Positions 47,248 through 58,251 of a DNA stretch of 64,000 nt are shown here, in pieces (position 1 is the stretch's first letter; every line of letters starts with the position of its first letter). Both the position numbers and the translations under genes were made by a program. The notes beneath the pieces are model-generated. The model was not told the origin of the DNA, did not search any database, and was given only the letters and a program-made list of their open reading frames with translations. Source of the stretch: Corynebacterium guangdongense (GTDB lineage: Bacteria > Actinomycetota > Actinomycetes > Mycobacteriales > Mycobacteriaceae); contig NZ_CP047654.1 in NCBI RefSeq assembly GCF_030408915.1, positions 1,178,001 through 1,242,000 of the forward strand. The letters are read 5' to 3'.

Positions 47248-48351
47248 ATGAGCCAGACACCTCAGCGACCGGATCGCGCCAACGACAACGACTTCGACGA
47301 CATCGACGTCCCTGCTTATCGGGGCACCACCGACCAGCCCGGCGACTCCGGCGCGGCGGGTCAGGACACCGGCCCGCGGAGCAGGGACACCAACGCCACC
47401 ACCCGCTGGTACCAGCGGGCCGGACGCGCCGCCCCCCAGTCCATCCCCCCGACCCAGGGGCAACCCACCACGAACCTGCCCGCCCAGCCGACGCAGGAAA
47501 ACCGGACCGGCCAGGTCCGCCCGCAGCCCTCCGTGGAGGGGGCTCCCACCACCGTCCAGGGCGCGACCACCGGCTGGGGAGCCAACGGCGCCCCGGCTTC
47601 GGGCCGGGCCGCCGCCCCCGGCGGCTACCAGGAATCGCCCGAGCGCCAGCCGGCCGCCGGCCCCCACTCCTACGCGGACGAGGATTTCGCGCCCACGACG
47701 GTGACCCCCGCCCCCGGCCCGGCGCACGACCCGGCCCCGGCCACCGGGGCCACCGCCGCCACGGCCGCCGCCACCGCCACGGACGCCTCGCCCCACCCGA
47801 CGCAGGAGACCTACGTCGAGGAACCGGTGGAGGCCCGCCGCGGCACAATTGACCTGGGCATCTTCATCATCCGCGTGGGCCTTGCCGCGTGGCTGATTCT
47901 CGAGTCCATCGCCACCTTCTTCACCCTCGGCGGCAGCGAGGGGCTGGCCGGGCTGGAGGCCGAGTACGCGGGCTACGCCTTCCCGGGCATCCTCGCCCTG
48001 GCGGTGCCGACCGCGCAGCTGGCCGCCGGCCTATTCCTTCTCTTCGGCCTGGTCACCCCGCTCTTCGCGGCGGTGGCGACCGTGGTGACCGGCTTTACGG
48101 CGCTGCACGCCCTGGCGTCCTCCGGCGCGGGCCTGAACCTCTTCGCATGGCCCGAGGGCGTGTGGCTGTCGGTGATTCTGCTCGTCATCTCGGTGGCGCT
48201 GCAGTTCACCGGCCCGGGCCTGTACTCCCTGGACTTCGGGCGCCGCTGGGCGCGCCGCCCGCTGGCAAGCTCCTGGATCTTCATCGTCCTGGCCATCGCC
48301 GGCGTCGTCGCCGTCTGGTGGTTCGGCACCGGCATCAACCCCTTCGCCTGA
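47248..48351 (+). CDS. DoxX family membrane protein with long disordered N-terminus
   Basis: A 367-residue protein. Residues 1-200 are low-complexity (Pro, Thr, Gln, Ala; for example GATAATAAATATDASPHPTQ) and probably disordered in the cytosol. Residues 205-365 hold four DoxX-type helices (IDLGIFIIRVGLAAWLILES, GILALAVPTAQLAAGLFLLFG, VATVVTGFTALHALASSG, LSVILLVISVALQF) and one extra C-terminal helix. DoxX proteins in mycobacteria join a redox complex with superoxide dismutase and a thiol exporter, but neither partner is near here. Function inferred only at family level. Confidence 0.78.
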   Translation: MSQTPQRPDRANDNDFDDIDVPAYRGTTDQPGDSGAAGQDTGPRSRDTNATTRWYQRAGRAAPQSIPPTQGQPTTNLPAQPTQENRTGQVRPQPSVEGAPTTVQGATTGWGANGAPASGRAAAPGGYQESPERQPAAGPHSYADEDFAPTTVTPAPGPAHDPAPATGATAATAAATATDASPHPTQETYVEEPVEARRGTIDLGIFIIRVGLAAWLILESIATFFTLGGSEGLAGLEAEYAGYAFPGILALAVPTAQLAAGLFLLFGLVTPLFAAVATVVTGFTALHALASSGAGLNLFAWPEGVWLSVILLVISVALQFTGPGLYSLDFGRRWARRPLASSWIFIVLAIAGVVAVWWFGTGINPFA

Positions 48352-48365
48352 GCCGCGGAAGGACA

Positions 48366-48396
48366 GCGCCCCGGAACCGAATCGGTTCCGGGGCGC
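48366..48396. terminator. Bidirectional terminator between DoxX and GT87 genes
   Basis: Perfect 14-bp arms (48366-48379 and 48383-48396) with a 3-nt loop stand between convergent genes. TTCTGCGTTT follows on the plus strand. Confidence 0.75.
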
Positions 48397-48404
48397 TTCT
48401 GCGT

Positions 48405-49685
48405 TTAGCGGGGGCGCGGTTCGGCGTCGTCAAGCGTGCCGACCCCGCGCAGCCCCACCGCCAGCGCGAGCATGGTCAGGCCGGCTAGCCACACGAAATC
48501 GGAGACCAGAAACTTCTCGACGCCGGTGAGCGCAAAGACGTCGATCGCGTCGCCGTACCACCATTTCGGTGGGTTCGTCACCAGGAGCACCGCCCAGACG
48601 GTGACGACCGAGCCGAGGAACCAGCCGTGATTGAGGACGGTGAGCGCGCGCCAGCCCAGCACCGGCAGGATGAGCACCAGCCACACCCAGTGGTGGGACC
48701 AGGAGATCGGGGAGATCAGCAGCATGACCATGGCGTTGACGAGCATCGCGTCGACGGTCATGTTGCGGCGGAAGAGGGCCGCCATGAGCCAGCCACCGAG
48801 CACGACGGTGAGCAGCGAGAGCACCAGCCAGGAGACGTTGACGAGGGTGGAACTGGCCTCGAGCGCCTCCGCGGAGGTGGCCCAGCGCATGAGCATGCCC
48901 TTGATCGAGGAGTTGGACTGGTAGGTCGTGTCGACGCCGATCTCCTCGCCCGAGCCCATGCCCAGCAGCGTGCCGAGGTAGAACTCGACGGTGGCGTCGA
49001 AGCGCCACAGCGCCGCCAGGAGCGTGCAGATGACGGCGCTGACGGCGGTGACCAGGATGGCCTTCCAGTCGCGGCGGACCAGGAAAAAGAGGGCCATCGC
49101 CAGCGGGCTGAGCTTGATGGCCGCGGCGACGCCGGTGAGCCAGCCCTGCGGCAGGAAGCGGCGGCGTCGGCGGGGGACCAGGTCCAGGGCCACCAGCGCC
49201 ATGATGACGATGTTGATCTGGGCGAAGCCGTTGTTGAGGGTGACCGGCTCGAAGCTCATCGTCAGGGCCCAGACGACCGTGGCCGCCGCGAACCGGACGG
49301 GGCGGGAAACCTGCGGCATGACCGCGCGCAGGAGGAAGACGAGGCACAGCAGGACCAGCAGATCGGAGACGAGGACAAGGATGTCGCCGGCGACGCTGTC
49401 GCTGAAACCCAGCCACACGAAAGGGGCCAGGATCAGGGCGCCGAAAGGCGGGTAGATGAACGGCAGCGCCAGATCGCCGGCGAACATCGGCTCGGCGTAC
49501 ATCTCACCCCCCGACAGGAACGCGCGCACGCCCTCCAGGTAGATGATCATGTCGATCGGGAAGTCGGTGATGGTGACGTGCCGGTGCACGCCGGCCAGCC
49601 CGCCGAACAGGCCCGCGATCATCACCAGCAGCGTCAGGGGCCGTGCCCAGGTGGGGTGTCCGGTGGGCTTTTCGACGGTTTCCAT
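48405..49685 (-). CDS. GT87 polyprenol-phosphate mannosyltransferase-like membrane protein
   Basis: A 426-residue GT-C enzyme with about ten or eleven helices. The first extracytoplasmic loop VTITDFPIDMIIYLEGV carries Asp41/Asp45, the usual catalytic acidic residues of GT-C enzymes. FIYPPFGALILAPF, NNGFAQINIVIMALVALDLVPR and GVAAAIKLSPLAMALFFLV are typical of the DUF2029/GT87 family. In corynebacteria these enzymes use decaprenyl-phosphate mannose to add alpha-1,2 or alpha-1,6 mannose to lipomannan, lipoarabinomannan or related glycans outside the membrane. The exact linkage is unknown. TAACCT lies 8 nt before the ATG on the minus strand. Confidence 0.82.
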   Translation of the reverse strand: METVEKPTGHPTWARPLTLLVMIAGLFGGLAGVHRHVTITDFPIDMIIYLEGVRAFLSGGEMYAEPMFAGDLALPFIYPPFGALILAPFVWLGFSDSVAGDILVLVSDLLVLLCLVFLLRAVMPQVSRPVRFAAATVVWALTMSFEPVTLNNGFAQINIVIMALVALDLVPRRRRRFLPQGWLTGVAAAIKLSPLAMALFFLVRRDWKAILVTAVSAVICTLLAALWRFDATVEFYLGTLLGMGSGEEIGVDTTYQSNSSIKGMLMRWATSAEALEASSTLVNVSWLVLSLLTVVLGGWLMAALFRRNMTVDAMLVNAMVMLLISPISWSHHWVWLVLILPVLGWRALTVLNHGWFLGSVVTVWAVLLVTNPPKWWYGDAIDVFALTGVEKFLVSDFVWLAGLTMLALAVGLRGVGTLDDAEPRPR

Positions 49686-49693
49686 GACTGACT

Positions 49694-49699
49694 AGGTTA
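49694..49699 (-). promoter_or_regulatory. -10 element TAACCT, probable leaderless start of the GT87 gene
   Basis: On the minus strand TAACCT is followed by 8 nt and the ATG at 49683-49685. Confidence 0.45.
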
Positions 49700-49757
49700 G
49701 ACCAGAGCCCCGGCGCCGGTGATACCGGTGCCGGGGCTGGCCGGGGGAATGCGGGGC

Positions 49758-51608
49758 CTAGTCGACCTGACGGACCGCGCCCTTGTCGGCGCTGGTGGCC
49801 ATCTTGGCGTAGGCGCGCAGGGCCTTGGAGACCTCACGCTCACGGTTGAGCGGCGTCCACGGGTGCTCGCGCTGCTCCTGCTTGACGCGGCGGCGCTCCA
49901 GCTCCTCGGCGTCGACCTCCAGCTCGAGCCTGCGCTCGTGGATGTCGATGGAGATGGTGTCGCCATTCTCGATCAGCCCGATCAGACCGCCGTGGGCGGC
50001 CTCGGGGGAGATGTGGCCGATGGACAGGCCGGAGGTGCCGCCCGAGAAGCGGCCGTCGGTGATGAGCGCACAGGCCTTGCCCAGACCGGCGCCCTTGAGG
50101 AAGGACGTCGGGTGCAGCATCTCCTGCATGCCCGGGCCACCGGAGGGACCCTCGTAGCGGATGACGACGACGTCGCCCGGCTGGACCTCCTTGCGCAGGA
50201 TCATCGAGACCGCCTCCTCCTGGGACTCGTAGACGCGGGCCGGGCCCGAGAAGGTCCAGACGTCCTTGTCGACGCCCGCGGACTTGACGATGGCCCCGTC
50301 CGGCGCGAGGTTGCCGCGCAGGACGACCAGACCGCCGTCGGCGGTGAAGGCGTGCTCAACGTCGTGGATGCAGCCGTCGACGGCGTCGGTGTCCAGCTCG
50401 TCCCAGCGGGAGTTCTGGGAGAAGGCCTCGGTGGTGCGGACCCCGCCCGGGGCGGCGTGGAAGAGCTCGACGGCTTCCTCGGTGGCGGAACCGCCGCGGA
50501 CGTCCCAGTCGTTGAGCCAGGTGTCCAGGTCCGGGTAGGAGACGGAATGGACGTCGGTGCTCAGCAGACCGGCACGGTGGAGCTCGCCGAGGATGGCGGG
50601 GATACCGCCGGCGCGGTGGACGTCCTCGATGTGGTAGACGCCGTTCGGGGCGACCTTGGAGATGGTCGGGATGTCGTAGGAGAGGTCGTTGATGTCGCTG
50701 AGGTCGAAATCGATCTCGCCCTCCTGGGCGGCGGCCAGGATGTGCAGGACCGTGTTTGTCGAGCCGCCCATGGCCATGTCCAGGGCCATCGCGTTGCGGA
50801 AGGCGTCCTTCGTGGCGACGGAGCGCGGCAGCACCGACTCGTCCTCGTCGCCGTAGTAGCGCTTGCACATGTCGACGATCATTGAGCCGGCGTCCTCGAA
50901 AAGCTGGCGGCGCGCCTCGTGGGTGGCCAGGGTGGTGCCGTTGCCCGGCAGCGACAGACCCAGCGCCTCGGTGAGGCAGTTCATCGAGTTCGCCGTGAAC
51001 ATGCCGGAACAGGAGCCGCAGGTCGGGCAGGCGGCCTGCTCGATCTCTAGGAGCTTCTGGTCGCTGATTGCGTCATTGGCCGACTGGGCGATGGCGGTGA
51101 TGAGGTTGGTCGGGGTGGTGCCGGAGTGGGCGACGCCGTCGATGACGACGGCCTTGCCCGCCTCCATCGGGCCGCCGGAGACGAAGATGGCGGGGATGTT
51201 CAGGCGCATCGCGGCGTTGAGCATGCCCGGGGTGATCTTGTCGCAGTTGGAGATGCAGACCATGGCGTCGGCGGTGTGGGCGTTGACCATGTACTCGACG
51301 GAGTCGGCGATGATCTCACGGCTGGGCAGCGAGTAGAGCATGCCGCTGTGCCCCATGGCGATGCCGTCGTCGACGGCGATGGTGTTGAACTCCTTGGGGA
51401 CGCCGCCGGCGGCGCGAACCGCGTCCGCGACGATGTCCCCGACGTTCTTGAGGTGCACGTGGCCCGGGACGAACTGGGTGTAGGAGTTCACGATCGCGAC
51501 GATCGGCTTGCCGAATTCATTTTCCTTGGTGCCGGTCGCGCGCCAGAGCGCGCGGGCTCCTGCGGCCTGACGGCCGACAGTCGTGACCTTGGAGCGAAGT
51601 GGGATCAT
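49758..51608 (-). CDS. ilvD: Dihydroxy-acid dehydratase
   Basis: A 616-residue enzyme, normal length. [12 protein letters not shown] and [18 protein letters not shown] carry the Fe-S cluster cysteines. [20 protein letters not shown] at the start is the standard corynebacterial sequence. It dehydrates dihydroxy-isovalerate and dihydroxy-methylvalerate, the third step of valine and isoleucine synthesis. The ATG at 51606-51608 follows AAGGAG; an ATG 12 codons upstream has no site. It is transcribed away from ilvBNC and lies 3 kb from it, with the PH-domain and mscCG genes between. Confidence 0.97.
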   Translation of the reverse strand: MIPLRSKVTTVGRQAAGARALWRATGTKENEFGKPIVAIVNSYTQFVPGHVHLKNVGDIVADAVRAAGGVPKEFNTIAVDDGIAMGHSGMLYSLPSREIIADSVEYMVNAHTADAMVCISNCDKITPGMLNAAMRLNIPAIFVSGGPMEAGKAVVIDGVAHSGTTPTNLITAIAQSANDAISDQKLLEIEQAACPTCGSCSGMFTANSMNCLTEALGLSLPGNGTTLATHEARRQLFEDAGSMIVDMCKRYYGDEDESVLPRSVATKDAFRNAMALDMAMGGSTNTVLHILAAAQEGEIDFDLSDINDLSYDIPTISKVAPNGVYHIEDVHRAGGIPAILGELHRAGLLSTDVHSVSYPDLDTWLNDWDVRGGSATEEAVELFHAAPGGVRTTEAFSQNSRWDELDTDAVDGCIHDVEHAFTADGGLVVLRGNLAPDGAIVKSAGVDKDVWTFSGPARVYESQEEAVSMILRKEVQPGDVVVIRYEGPSGGPGMQEMLHPTSFLKGAGLGKACALITDGRFSGGTSGLSIGHISPEAAHGGLIGLIENGDTISIDIHERRLELEVDAEELERRRVKQEQREHPWTPLNREREVSKALRAYAKMATSADKGAVRQVD

Positions 51609-51687
51609 GGTGAAACTCCTTGTGACGGACAACGGCGCCGACACTTCCTGCCGCGCCTAGCGAACATTAACTACTTTACTTTCCGGT

Positions 51688-52308
51688 TTATTCCCGGTCG
51701 TCGCCAGCCTCGGCGGAGGACTCCCCGGCCGCTTCCGCCCGGCGACGACGCTGCTCCCGGCGCACCCGCTCGGCCATGTATGCCGCGTGCTCCTCCCGGG
51801 ACATGAGGACCTGGTTTCCGTCCTGGTTGATGACGGAGTACTTGCCGTCCAGCGACTCAAGGCCGGCCGTCAGGGCGTCGGGGATGCGGCCGCGGGAGGC
51901 CTCGGCCAGTTTCGGCAGTGAATTGAAGGTCACACCCGGCATGGCGTGGCTCCTGCCGCCCGTGGTCTCCAGGAGCGCGGAGGAGCCCTTGAAGCCGACC
52001 CCCCGGATCTCCTCCCACGGCACCGCCACGCCGGGGCGGAAGGCGTAGCGGATCCGGATGCCACGCTCGTCCACGGTCGTGCATGAGCGCAGCACCCAGA
52101 AGATGAACAGGGCCGGGAACACGAGCAGCCAACCCAGGTACAGCGGAGCGGCGCCAATGACGAGGAGGGCGATGCCCATCATCACCAGGGCCGCGAAGAT
52201 GTGGGTGCGCTCCGGCTGGAACTGCACCGGGGCGGGGAACCCGGCCGGGCCAGCCGCGGGGCGTGCGTGTCGGTCGTCGCTAACAGGTCCATGATCACCG
52301 GTGGTCAT
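51688..52308 (-). CDS. Small membrane protein with bacterial PH domain
   Basis: A 206-residue protein. Two adjacent helices (THIFAALVMMGIALLVIGAA and LYLGWLLVFPALFIFWVL, residues about 35-70) are followed by a bacterial PH-like domain (TVDERGIRIRYAFRPGVAVPWEEIRGVGF) of the type found beside low-molecular-weight-protein 6 homologs. The C-terminus is a charged helix rich in Glu and Arg. Role unknown; a conserved place next to ilvD and mscCG is seen in this genus as I recall it. TAGTCT lies 8 nt before the ATG, inside the end of mscCG. Confidence 0.75.
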   Translation of the reverse strand: MTTGDHGPVSDDRHARPAAGPAGFPAPVQFQPERTHIFAALVMMGIALLVIGAAPLYLGWLLVFPALFIFWVLRSCTTVDERGIRIRYAFRPGVAVPWEEIRGVGFKGSSALLETTGGRSHAMPGVTFNSLPKLAEASRGRIPDALTAGLESLDGKYSVINQDGNQVLMSREEHAAYMAERVRREQRRRRAEAAGESSAEAGDDRE

Positions 52309-52316
52309 GAGTGATC

Positions 52317-52322
52317 AGACTA
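52317..52322 (-). promoter_or_regulatory. -10 element TAGTCT, probable leaderless start of the PH-domain gene
   Basis: On the minus strand TAGTCT overlaps the mscCG stop codon and is followed by 8 nt and the ATG at 52306-52308. Confidence 0.45.
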
Positions 52323-54179
52323 GTTCAGGGCACCGGTTGTCGGCGATTCCTGGGCGGGGGTCGGGCTGGCGGTCGTCGCCGGAGTCTGCGTGGGGGTCGG
52401 GGCGGTGGTCGGGGGCGCAGGGGGGTTCTGCCGTGGGGCCGGCTGGCCCGTTGTCTGGGTGCCGGTTGCCGTCGGCGCCGGGGTGGCGGGCACGTCCCGG
52501 ACCCCGGTCGGGGGTGTGGTCGGTGTGGCGGGATCAGTCTCGACCACGCTCGGCGCCGGCGCCGTTTCCTGCGGGACCGGTGTCGGCGTCGGCGCTGGCG
52601 CCGGCTCCGGGGCGGTGGAGGTGGCGACCGGGGGAGCGAGGGGGCCGGAGACCTGCTCGCCGGCGGCGGTCTCACCGGTGATGGTCAGCGAGCGCAGGAA
52701 CAGCAGCACCAGAAGCAGCAGGGCAAGCAGCGTGCTCGACGGGCGGAGGCGGCCGTTGACGCTCAGCACCTTCTTGAGCGGGAGCCACCGGACGTCCTCT
52801 TCATCCTCCGTCCCATCTCCGGCGTCGTCTTCGGCCGGGTCCGCGGCCGGGTCCGCGGCCGGGTCCGCGACGGTCGTGTCGGCGTCGGCGGGCCCCGCCT
52901 TCGTCGACGTCGCGGCGACGGCCGGGATGAGTGCGGTCCTCGTCTCTGTGTCCCGGTCTCCGTCAGCGTCAGGGGCGTCATCCCGGAGTTTCTCGAGCTC
53001 GTCCTCGTCCTTGCGGCCGCCCGTCACCGACAGCGCGGCCGGATCGGAGCCGTCGGCCTCCGCCTTCTCCGCCGGGGGCGTGGAGGACTCGGCGTTCTTC
53101 TTCGAGTCCTCCACCTCCGGGAAAGGGTCCTCGTCGTGGGGTTTCGGCACGGCCGGCAGCCTGTCGGTCACCGGGCGGGATTGACTGGTCGCCGCGTGCG
53201 CCTGAGTCGCCGCGTGCGCCTGAGTCGCCGCGTGCGCCTGAGTCGCCGCGTGCGCCTGGGTCGGCGTCTGAGCTGGTGTCCTGGCCGGCCGGCGGACGGT
53301 GTCGGAGAGCTCTCCGGACGTGGTGGGCGCAGAGCCGTACTCGTCCCAGAACTCCTCGAGGATGGCCATGCGCACGGCGCGCTCGACGGCCCACTGGGAG
53401 CCCGGCTCGACCTGGACCATGAACCGCATGTCCACGGTCCACGGCATGCCGACCGTGGCCGGGGGATTGACCGAGACGCCCGGCTGGACGTCGAGCTCGC
53501 CGATGAGCTCCTCGGCGATCGACTCGTCCTCCAGGGCCCGGCGGGTGGCGGACTCGGCACGCTCGGCGGCGTCCATCGGGGAGTCGGACCCCAGCAGCGG
53601 CACCGGCATGACGATGACGGCGCGCGACCAGTAGTTGGAGGTGTTGATGGAGACCCGCGCGGTGGAGTTGGCGATGACGACGGTCTCCTGCGCCAGGGTG
53701 CGGATCTGGGTGGCGCGCATCGTGATCTGGATGACGGTGCCCTCGACCTCGACACCGTTGCCCACGAAACGGACCCAGTCGCCCACGCCGTACTGCTTCT
53801 CCGTCAGGATGAAGAAGCCGGCCAGGAAGTCGGCGATGATGGACTGCGCACCGAAACCGATGGCCGCCGACACGACGGTGGCGGGAATGGCCGCCCCGGC
53901 GAGCGAGAAACCCAGCTGTTGGAGGAAAGCGATGGAGAGCAGGAAAAAGGCGACGATCTGCCCGATGTAGATCAGGACGCCTGCGTAGGCGAGGGTGTTC
54001 TTCGACTCCTCTTTGTCCGCCTTGGCCTTGACGTCCCTTTCGACGAACCTCTCGATCAGCCTGCCCACCCGCGGAATCAGGAGGGCGATGACCAGAAGGA
54101 TGGCGAGATTGATGCCGGTGCCGGCCAACCAGTGCCACGCCTGGTTGATGAGATAAGAGATATGCATATGTATCACCAT
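52320..54179 (-). CDS. mscCG: MscCG mechanosensitive channel / glutamate exporter
   Basis: A 619-residue MscS-type channel of the corynebacterial MscCG (YggB) kind. Three N-terminal helices come first. The third, pore-lining helix is [20 protein letters not shown] followed by [27 protein letters not shown]. The beta domain ends near residue 280. A long cytosolic linker (about 280-500) leads to a fourth helix ([15 protein letters not shown]) and a Pro/Thr-rich extracytoplasmic tail. It releases glutamate and osmolytes under membrane tension. The start at 54179 matches the C. glutamicum protein in length before helix 1; ATGs at 54200 and 54167 are alternatives. The linker holds a DNA tandem repeat. 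Confidence 0.92.
   Translation of the reverse strand: MVIHMHISYLINQAWHWLAGTGINLAILLVIALLIPRVGRLIERFVERDVKAKADKEESKNTLAYAGVLIYIGQIVAFFLLSIAFLQQLGFSLAGAAIPATVVSAAIGFGAQSIIADFLAGFFILTEKQYGVGDWVRFVGNGVEVEGTVIQITMRATQIRTLAQETVVIANSTARVSINTSNYWSRAVIVMPVPLLGSDSPMDAAERAESATRRALEDESIAEELIGELDVQPGVSVNPPATVGMPWTVDMRFMVQVEPGSQWAVERAVRMAILEEFWDEYGSAPTTSGELSDTVRRPARTPAQTPTQAHAATQAHAATQAHAATQAHAATSQSRPVTDRLPAVPKPHDEDPFPEVEDSKKNAESSTPPAEKAEADGSDPAALSVTGGRKDEDELEKLRDDAPDADGDRDTETRTALIPAVAATSTKAGPADADTTVADPAADPAADPAEDDAGDGTEDEEDVRWLPLKKVLSVNGRLRPSSTLLALLLLVLLFLRSLTITGETAAGEQVSGPLAPPVATSTAPEPAPAPTPTPVPQETAPAPSVVETDPATPTTPPTGVRDVPATPAPTATGTQTTGQPAPRQNPPAPPTTAPTPTQTPATTASPTPAQESPTTGALN
53188..53259. repeat. Four 18-bp tandem repeats in the mscCG linker
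   Basis: The unit GTCGCCGCGTGCGCCTGA occurs four times in a row; the first three are identical and the last differs in its final base. Read on the coding strand it gives four QAHAAT-type hexapeptides. Such repeats change copy number by slippage without breaking the frame. Confidence 0.9.
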
Positions 54180-54241
54180 CTTAAGGGTGGGAGTTGCCAA
54201 TCATGTGGGGGTTGTCAGTAGGGAACCTGGGAAGCCATGTG

Positions 54242-54247
54242 TATGAT
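54242..54247 (+). promoter_or_regulatory. -10 element TATGAT of the ilvBNC leader
   Basis: TATGAT ends 7 nt before the leader peptide ATG at 54255, so transcription probably starts at or next to that ATG. No convincing -35 at 17 bp. Confidence 0.5.
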
Positions 54248-54254
54248 GGCTGCC

Positions 54255-54305
54255 ATGACCATCCGGCGAATTCAGGTAGTAGTAGCTGCGCGGCGCTTGC
54301 CGTAG
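54255..54305 (+). CDS. ilvL: ilvBNC leader peptide
   Basis: A 16-residue peptide, MTIRRIQVVVAARRLP, ending in TAG. Two isoleucine codons and three consecutive GTA valine codons plus a leucine make it a sensor of branched-chain aminoacyl-tRNA, as in the known C. glutamicum ilvBNC attenuator. When the ribosome stalls at these codons the downstream stem-loops rearrange. Too short for ordinary gene finding; the composition and the following terminator support it strongly. Confidence 0.88.
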   Translation: MTIRRIQVVVAARRLP

Positions 54306-54388
54306 CGGCCGACTGACCCACCCTGAAGTCGACCACGGCAAGCGCCCTCGAGAAGCACACCACCCAGCGTGCGGCTCGAGGGTTTTGC
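54292..54388 (+). promoter_or_regulatory. ilvBNC attenuator stem-loops
   Basis: GGCGCTTGCCGT (54292-54303) pairs perfectly over 12 bp with ACGGCAAGCGCC (54335-54346). The terminator CCCTCGAG (54345-54352) pairs with CTCGAGGG (54375-54382) and is followed by TTTT. The two stems overlap by two bases at 54345-54346, so they compete. The first covers the end of the leader peptide, where a stalled ribosome would disturb it. Confidence 0.82.
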
Positions 54389-54535
54389 TGTTTAAGGTCT
54401 GTTGTACACCGATCAGACACTCACCGCCGAAAGCTGATCACCAGGATTGCGTCCGCCGGAACCCGGACGGCGTATCCGTCGGCAACACAGGTACGAATAA
54501 GAACCGAAAGTACATAAGCACAAGGAGTTTTCACC

Positions 54536-56446
54536 GTGGCAGCTTCCCAGCCCACTCCGGCCCCGACACCGGCCACAGTGGCCCAGCGGGCGGCGGCCGG
54601 CGACGCCCCGTCCCGTGCCGGGTCCACCTCCGGCACGGAGCGCATGACCGGCGCCCAGGCTATCGTCCGATCCCTCGAGGAGATCGGCGCCGATCTGGTG
54701 TTCGGCCTCCCCGGCGGTGCCGTTCTTCCCCTGTACGACGCCCTGCACGAGTCCACCCGTCTGCGTCACGTCCTGGTCCGCCACGAGCAGGGCGCAGGCC
54801 ACGCGGCCGAGGGTTACGCCACCGCCTCCGGCAGAGTCGGCGTGTGCATCGCCACCTCCGGTCCCGGCGCGACCAACCTGGTCACCCCGCTGGCCGACGC
54901 CAACCTGGACTCCGTCCCGGTCGTGGCCATTACCGGCCAGGTCGGCTCCTCCCTGCTGGGCACCGACGCCTTCCAGGAAGCTGACATCCGTGGCGTCACG
55001 ATGCCGATCACGAAGCACAACTTCATGGTCACCGACGCCGACGACATCCCGCGCGCCATCCACGCGGCCTTCCACATCGCCGAGTCGGGTCGCCCGGGCC
55101 CCGTTCTGGTGGACATCCCCAAGGACGTCCAGAACGCGTACATGGACTTCTCCTGGCCGCCGCAGTACGACCTGCCCGGCTACAAGCCGGTCACTACGCC
55201 GCATAACCGCCAGATCGACCAGGCCATCAAGCTCATCTCCGAGGCCGAGCGCCCGGTCTTCTACATCGGCGGCGGCGTCATCAAGGCCGACGCGTCGGCT
55301 GAGCTGGCCGCGGTCGTCGAGGAGACCGGCATCCCGGTCGTCACCACCCTCATGGCCCTGGGCGCGTTCCCGGAGTCCCACCCGCTGCACATGGGTATGC
55401 CGGGCATGCACGGCACGGTGGCGGCGGTCGGGGCGATGCAGAAGTCCGATCTGCTGATCACCATCGGTGCCCGCTTCGACGACCGCGTCACGGGTGCGAC
55501 GGAGACCTTCGCGCCGTACGCGAAGGTCATCCACGCCGACATCGATCCGGCCGAGATCGGCAAGATCCGTCCCGTCGACGTGCCGATCGTCGGTGACGCC
55601 AAGGAGGTTCTGCAGTCCCTGCTCAAGCGTGCACGGGCCGCCCAGGCCAAGGCCAAGCGCCACGACATCTCCCGCTGGGTCGCCTACCTCAACGGCCTCC
55701 AGGAGAGCTTCCCGCGCGGCTACGACGAGCAGGAGGACGGTTCGCTGTCCCCGCAGTTCGTCATCCAGGAGTTGAGCAAGCAGGCCGGTCCGGACGCCGT
55801 CTATGTCGCCGGCGTCGGCCAGCATCAGATGTGGTCCGCGCAGTTCCTCGACTTCGAGAAGCCCCGCACCTGGCTCAACTCCGGCGGCCTGGGCACCATG
55901 GGCTACGCCATCCCGGCCGCGGTCGGCGCCAAGGCCTCCCTCCCGGAGAAGGAGGTCTGGGCGATCGACGGTGACGGCTGCTTCCAGATGACCAACCAGG
56001 AGCTGACCACCGCCGCCATCGAGGGCTTCCCGATCAAGGTCGCCCTCATCAACAACGGCAACCTGGGGATGGTCCGACAGTGGCAGACGCTGTTCTACGA
56101 CCAGAACTACTCGAACACCAAGCTGCACTCCGACGGCACCTACATCCCGGACTTCGTCCAGCTGTCCGAGGCGCTGGGCTGCGTCTCCTTCCGCGTGACC
56201 AGGGCGGATGAGGTTGCGGACGCGATCGCCCGCGCCCGTGAGATCAACGACCGCCCGGTCGTCGTGGAGTTCATGGTCGGGGAGGACGCCCAGGTCTGGC
56301 CGATGATCGCCGCCGGCAACTCGAACTCCGACATTCAGTACGCTCGTGATCTGCGCCCGGATTTCGACGGCGAGGATTCCGTGTCGGAGCCGGTCGACGA
56401 GCTCGCCGAGGCCCTCGACGGCGTCCAGCAGGAGGAGAAGAACTAA
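54536..56446 (+). CDS. ilvB: Acetolactate synthase large subunit
   Basis: A 636-residue TPP enzyme. [20 protein letters not shown] begins the PYR domain, whose catalytic glutamate is in [15 protein letters not shown]. The TPP motif runs from [12 protein letters not shown] to [16 protein letters not shown]-binding and middle domains lie between. It makes acetolactate and acetohydroxybutyrate for valine, leucine and isoleucine. The GTG at 54536 follows AAGGAG at 54522-54527. About 35 Pro/Ala/Thr-rich residues precede the catalytic core. Expression is under the attenuator upstream; ilvN overlaps its stop by one base. Confidence 0.96.
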   Translation: MAASQPTPAPTPATVAQRAAAGDAPSRAGSTSGTERMTGAQAIVRSLEEIGADLVFGLPGGAVLPLYDALHESTRLRHVLVRHEQGAGHAAEGYATASGRVGVCIATSGPGATNLVTPLADANLDSVPVVAITGQVGSSLLGTDAFQEADIRGVTMPITKHNFMVTDADDIPRAIHAAFHIAESGRPGPVLVDIPKDVQNAYMDFSWPPQYDLPGYKPVTTPHNRQIDQAIKLISEAERPVFYIGGGVIKADASAELAAVVEETGIPVVTTLMALGAFPESHPLHMGMPGMHGTVAAVGAMQKSDLLITIGARFDDRVTGATETFAPYAKVIHADIDPAEIGKIRPVDVPIVGDAKEVLQSLLKRARAAQAKAKRHDISRWVAYLNGLQESFPRGYDEQEDGSLSPQFVIQELSKQAGPDAVYVAGVGQHQMWSAQFLDFEKPRTWLNSGGLGTMGYAIPAAVGAKASLPEKEVWAIDGDGCFQMTNQELTTAAIEGFPIKVALINNGNLGMVRQWQTLFYDQNYSNTKLHSDGTYIPDFVQLSEALGCVSFRVTRADEVADAIARAREINDRPVVVEFMVGEDAQVWPMIAAGNSNSDIQYARDLRPDFDGEDSVSEPVDELAEALDGVQQEEKN

Positions 56447-56994
56447 TGGCAACCACCACCCCGCATTCGATCAACGAGATCGAGAACTCGCGCCGCCACA
56501 TCCTCGCGGTCCGCGTCGAGGACGTCGACGGCATCATCTCCCGGGTGACGGCCATGTTCACCCGCCGCGGCTTCAACCTGGTCTCGCTGGTCTCCGCAAA
56601 GACGGAGACTCCCGGCATCGCACGGTTGACCATCGTGGTCGACGCCGACGAGCACTCGATCGAGCAGATCACCAAGCAGCTCAACAAGATCATCCCGGTC
56701 CTCAAGGTCGTCCGCCTGGAGGAGGAGTCGACGGTGTCCCGTTCGCTGCTCCTGGTCAAGGTCAACGCGACCAACGAGAATCGTCCGCAGGTCGTCGACG
56801 CGGCGAACATCTTCCGGGCGCGCATCGTCGACGTCGCCCCGGAGTCCGTCGTCATCGAGGCGACCGGCACGCCGCAGAAGCTGCGCGCGATGCTGGACGT
56901 GATGGAGACCTTCGGGGTGCGCGAACTCATCCAGTCCGGTCTGGTCGCGCTCAACCGCGGCCCCAAGACGATGGCCCCGTCCCAGCGCGGCTGA
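56446..56994 (+). CDS. ilvN: Acetolactate synthase small (regulatory) subunit
   Basis: A 182-residue regulatory subunit. The N-terminal ACT domain (HILAVRVEDVDGIISRVTAMF, RRGFNLVSLVSAKTE) binds valine and mediates feedback inhibition. The C-terminal domain (RAMLDVMETFGVRELIQSGLVAL) is complete. The glycine-containing loop that feedback-resistant strains alter lies in GIISRVTAMF. It is about 10 residues longer at the N-terminus than usual. The ATG overlaps the ilvB stop (TAATG), so both subunits are made in step. Confidence 0.96.
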   Translation: MATTTPHSINEIENSRRHILAVRVEDVDGIISRVTAMFTRRGFNLVSLVSAKTETPGIARLTIVVDADEHSIEQITKQLNKIIPVLKVVRLEEESTVSRSLLLVKVNATNENRPQVVDAANIFRARIVDVAPESVVIEATGTPQKLRAMLDVMETFGVRELIQSGLVALNRGPKTMAPSQRG

Positions 56995-57024
56995 CGACTC
57001 GGCCACCAACTCCTTAAATCTCAC

Positions 57025-57058
57025 ATGGTGGGACGCGGCACACCCGATGTCCCACCAT
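57025..57058. promoter_or_regulatory. Hairpin in the ilvN-ilvC gap
   Basis: ATGGTGGGAC (57025-57034) and GTCCCACCAT (57049-57058) form a perfect 10-bp stem with a 14-nt loop. There is no U-run. It could be an RNA processing or stability element, a weak terminator, or an operator for the separate ilvC promoter that should lie in the A/T-rich 57060-57110. Confidence 0.5.
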
Positions 57059-57099
57059 ATGACATGAACTACTGCCCCTCTGTGGTAGAAACTAATTAG

Positions 57100-58149
<1,050 letters not shown>

Positions 58150-58195
58150 GTCCCCCGCGTCATCGGCGGGATCACGCTCTTCGATGCGCACCGTC

Positions 58196-58229
58196 CACTG
58201 CCCCCGAGCGGCCTCGTTCGGGGGCAGTG
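58196..58229 (+). terminator. Terminator of ilvC
   Basis: CACTGCCCCCGA and TCGGGGGCAGTG pair over 12 bp around a 10-nt loop. The following CCCCGTTTCC is only weakly U-rich. Confidence 0.7.
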
Positions 58230-58251
58230 CCCCGTTTCCCGGGTCATTTTA

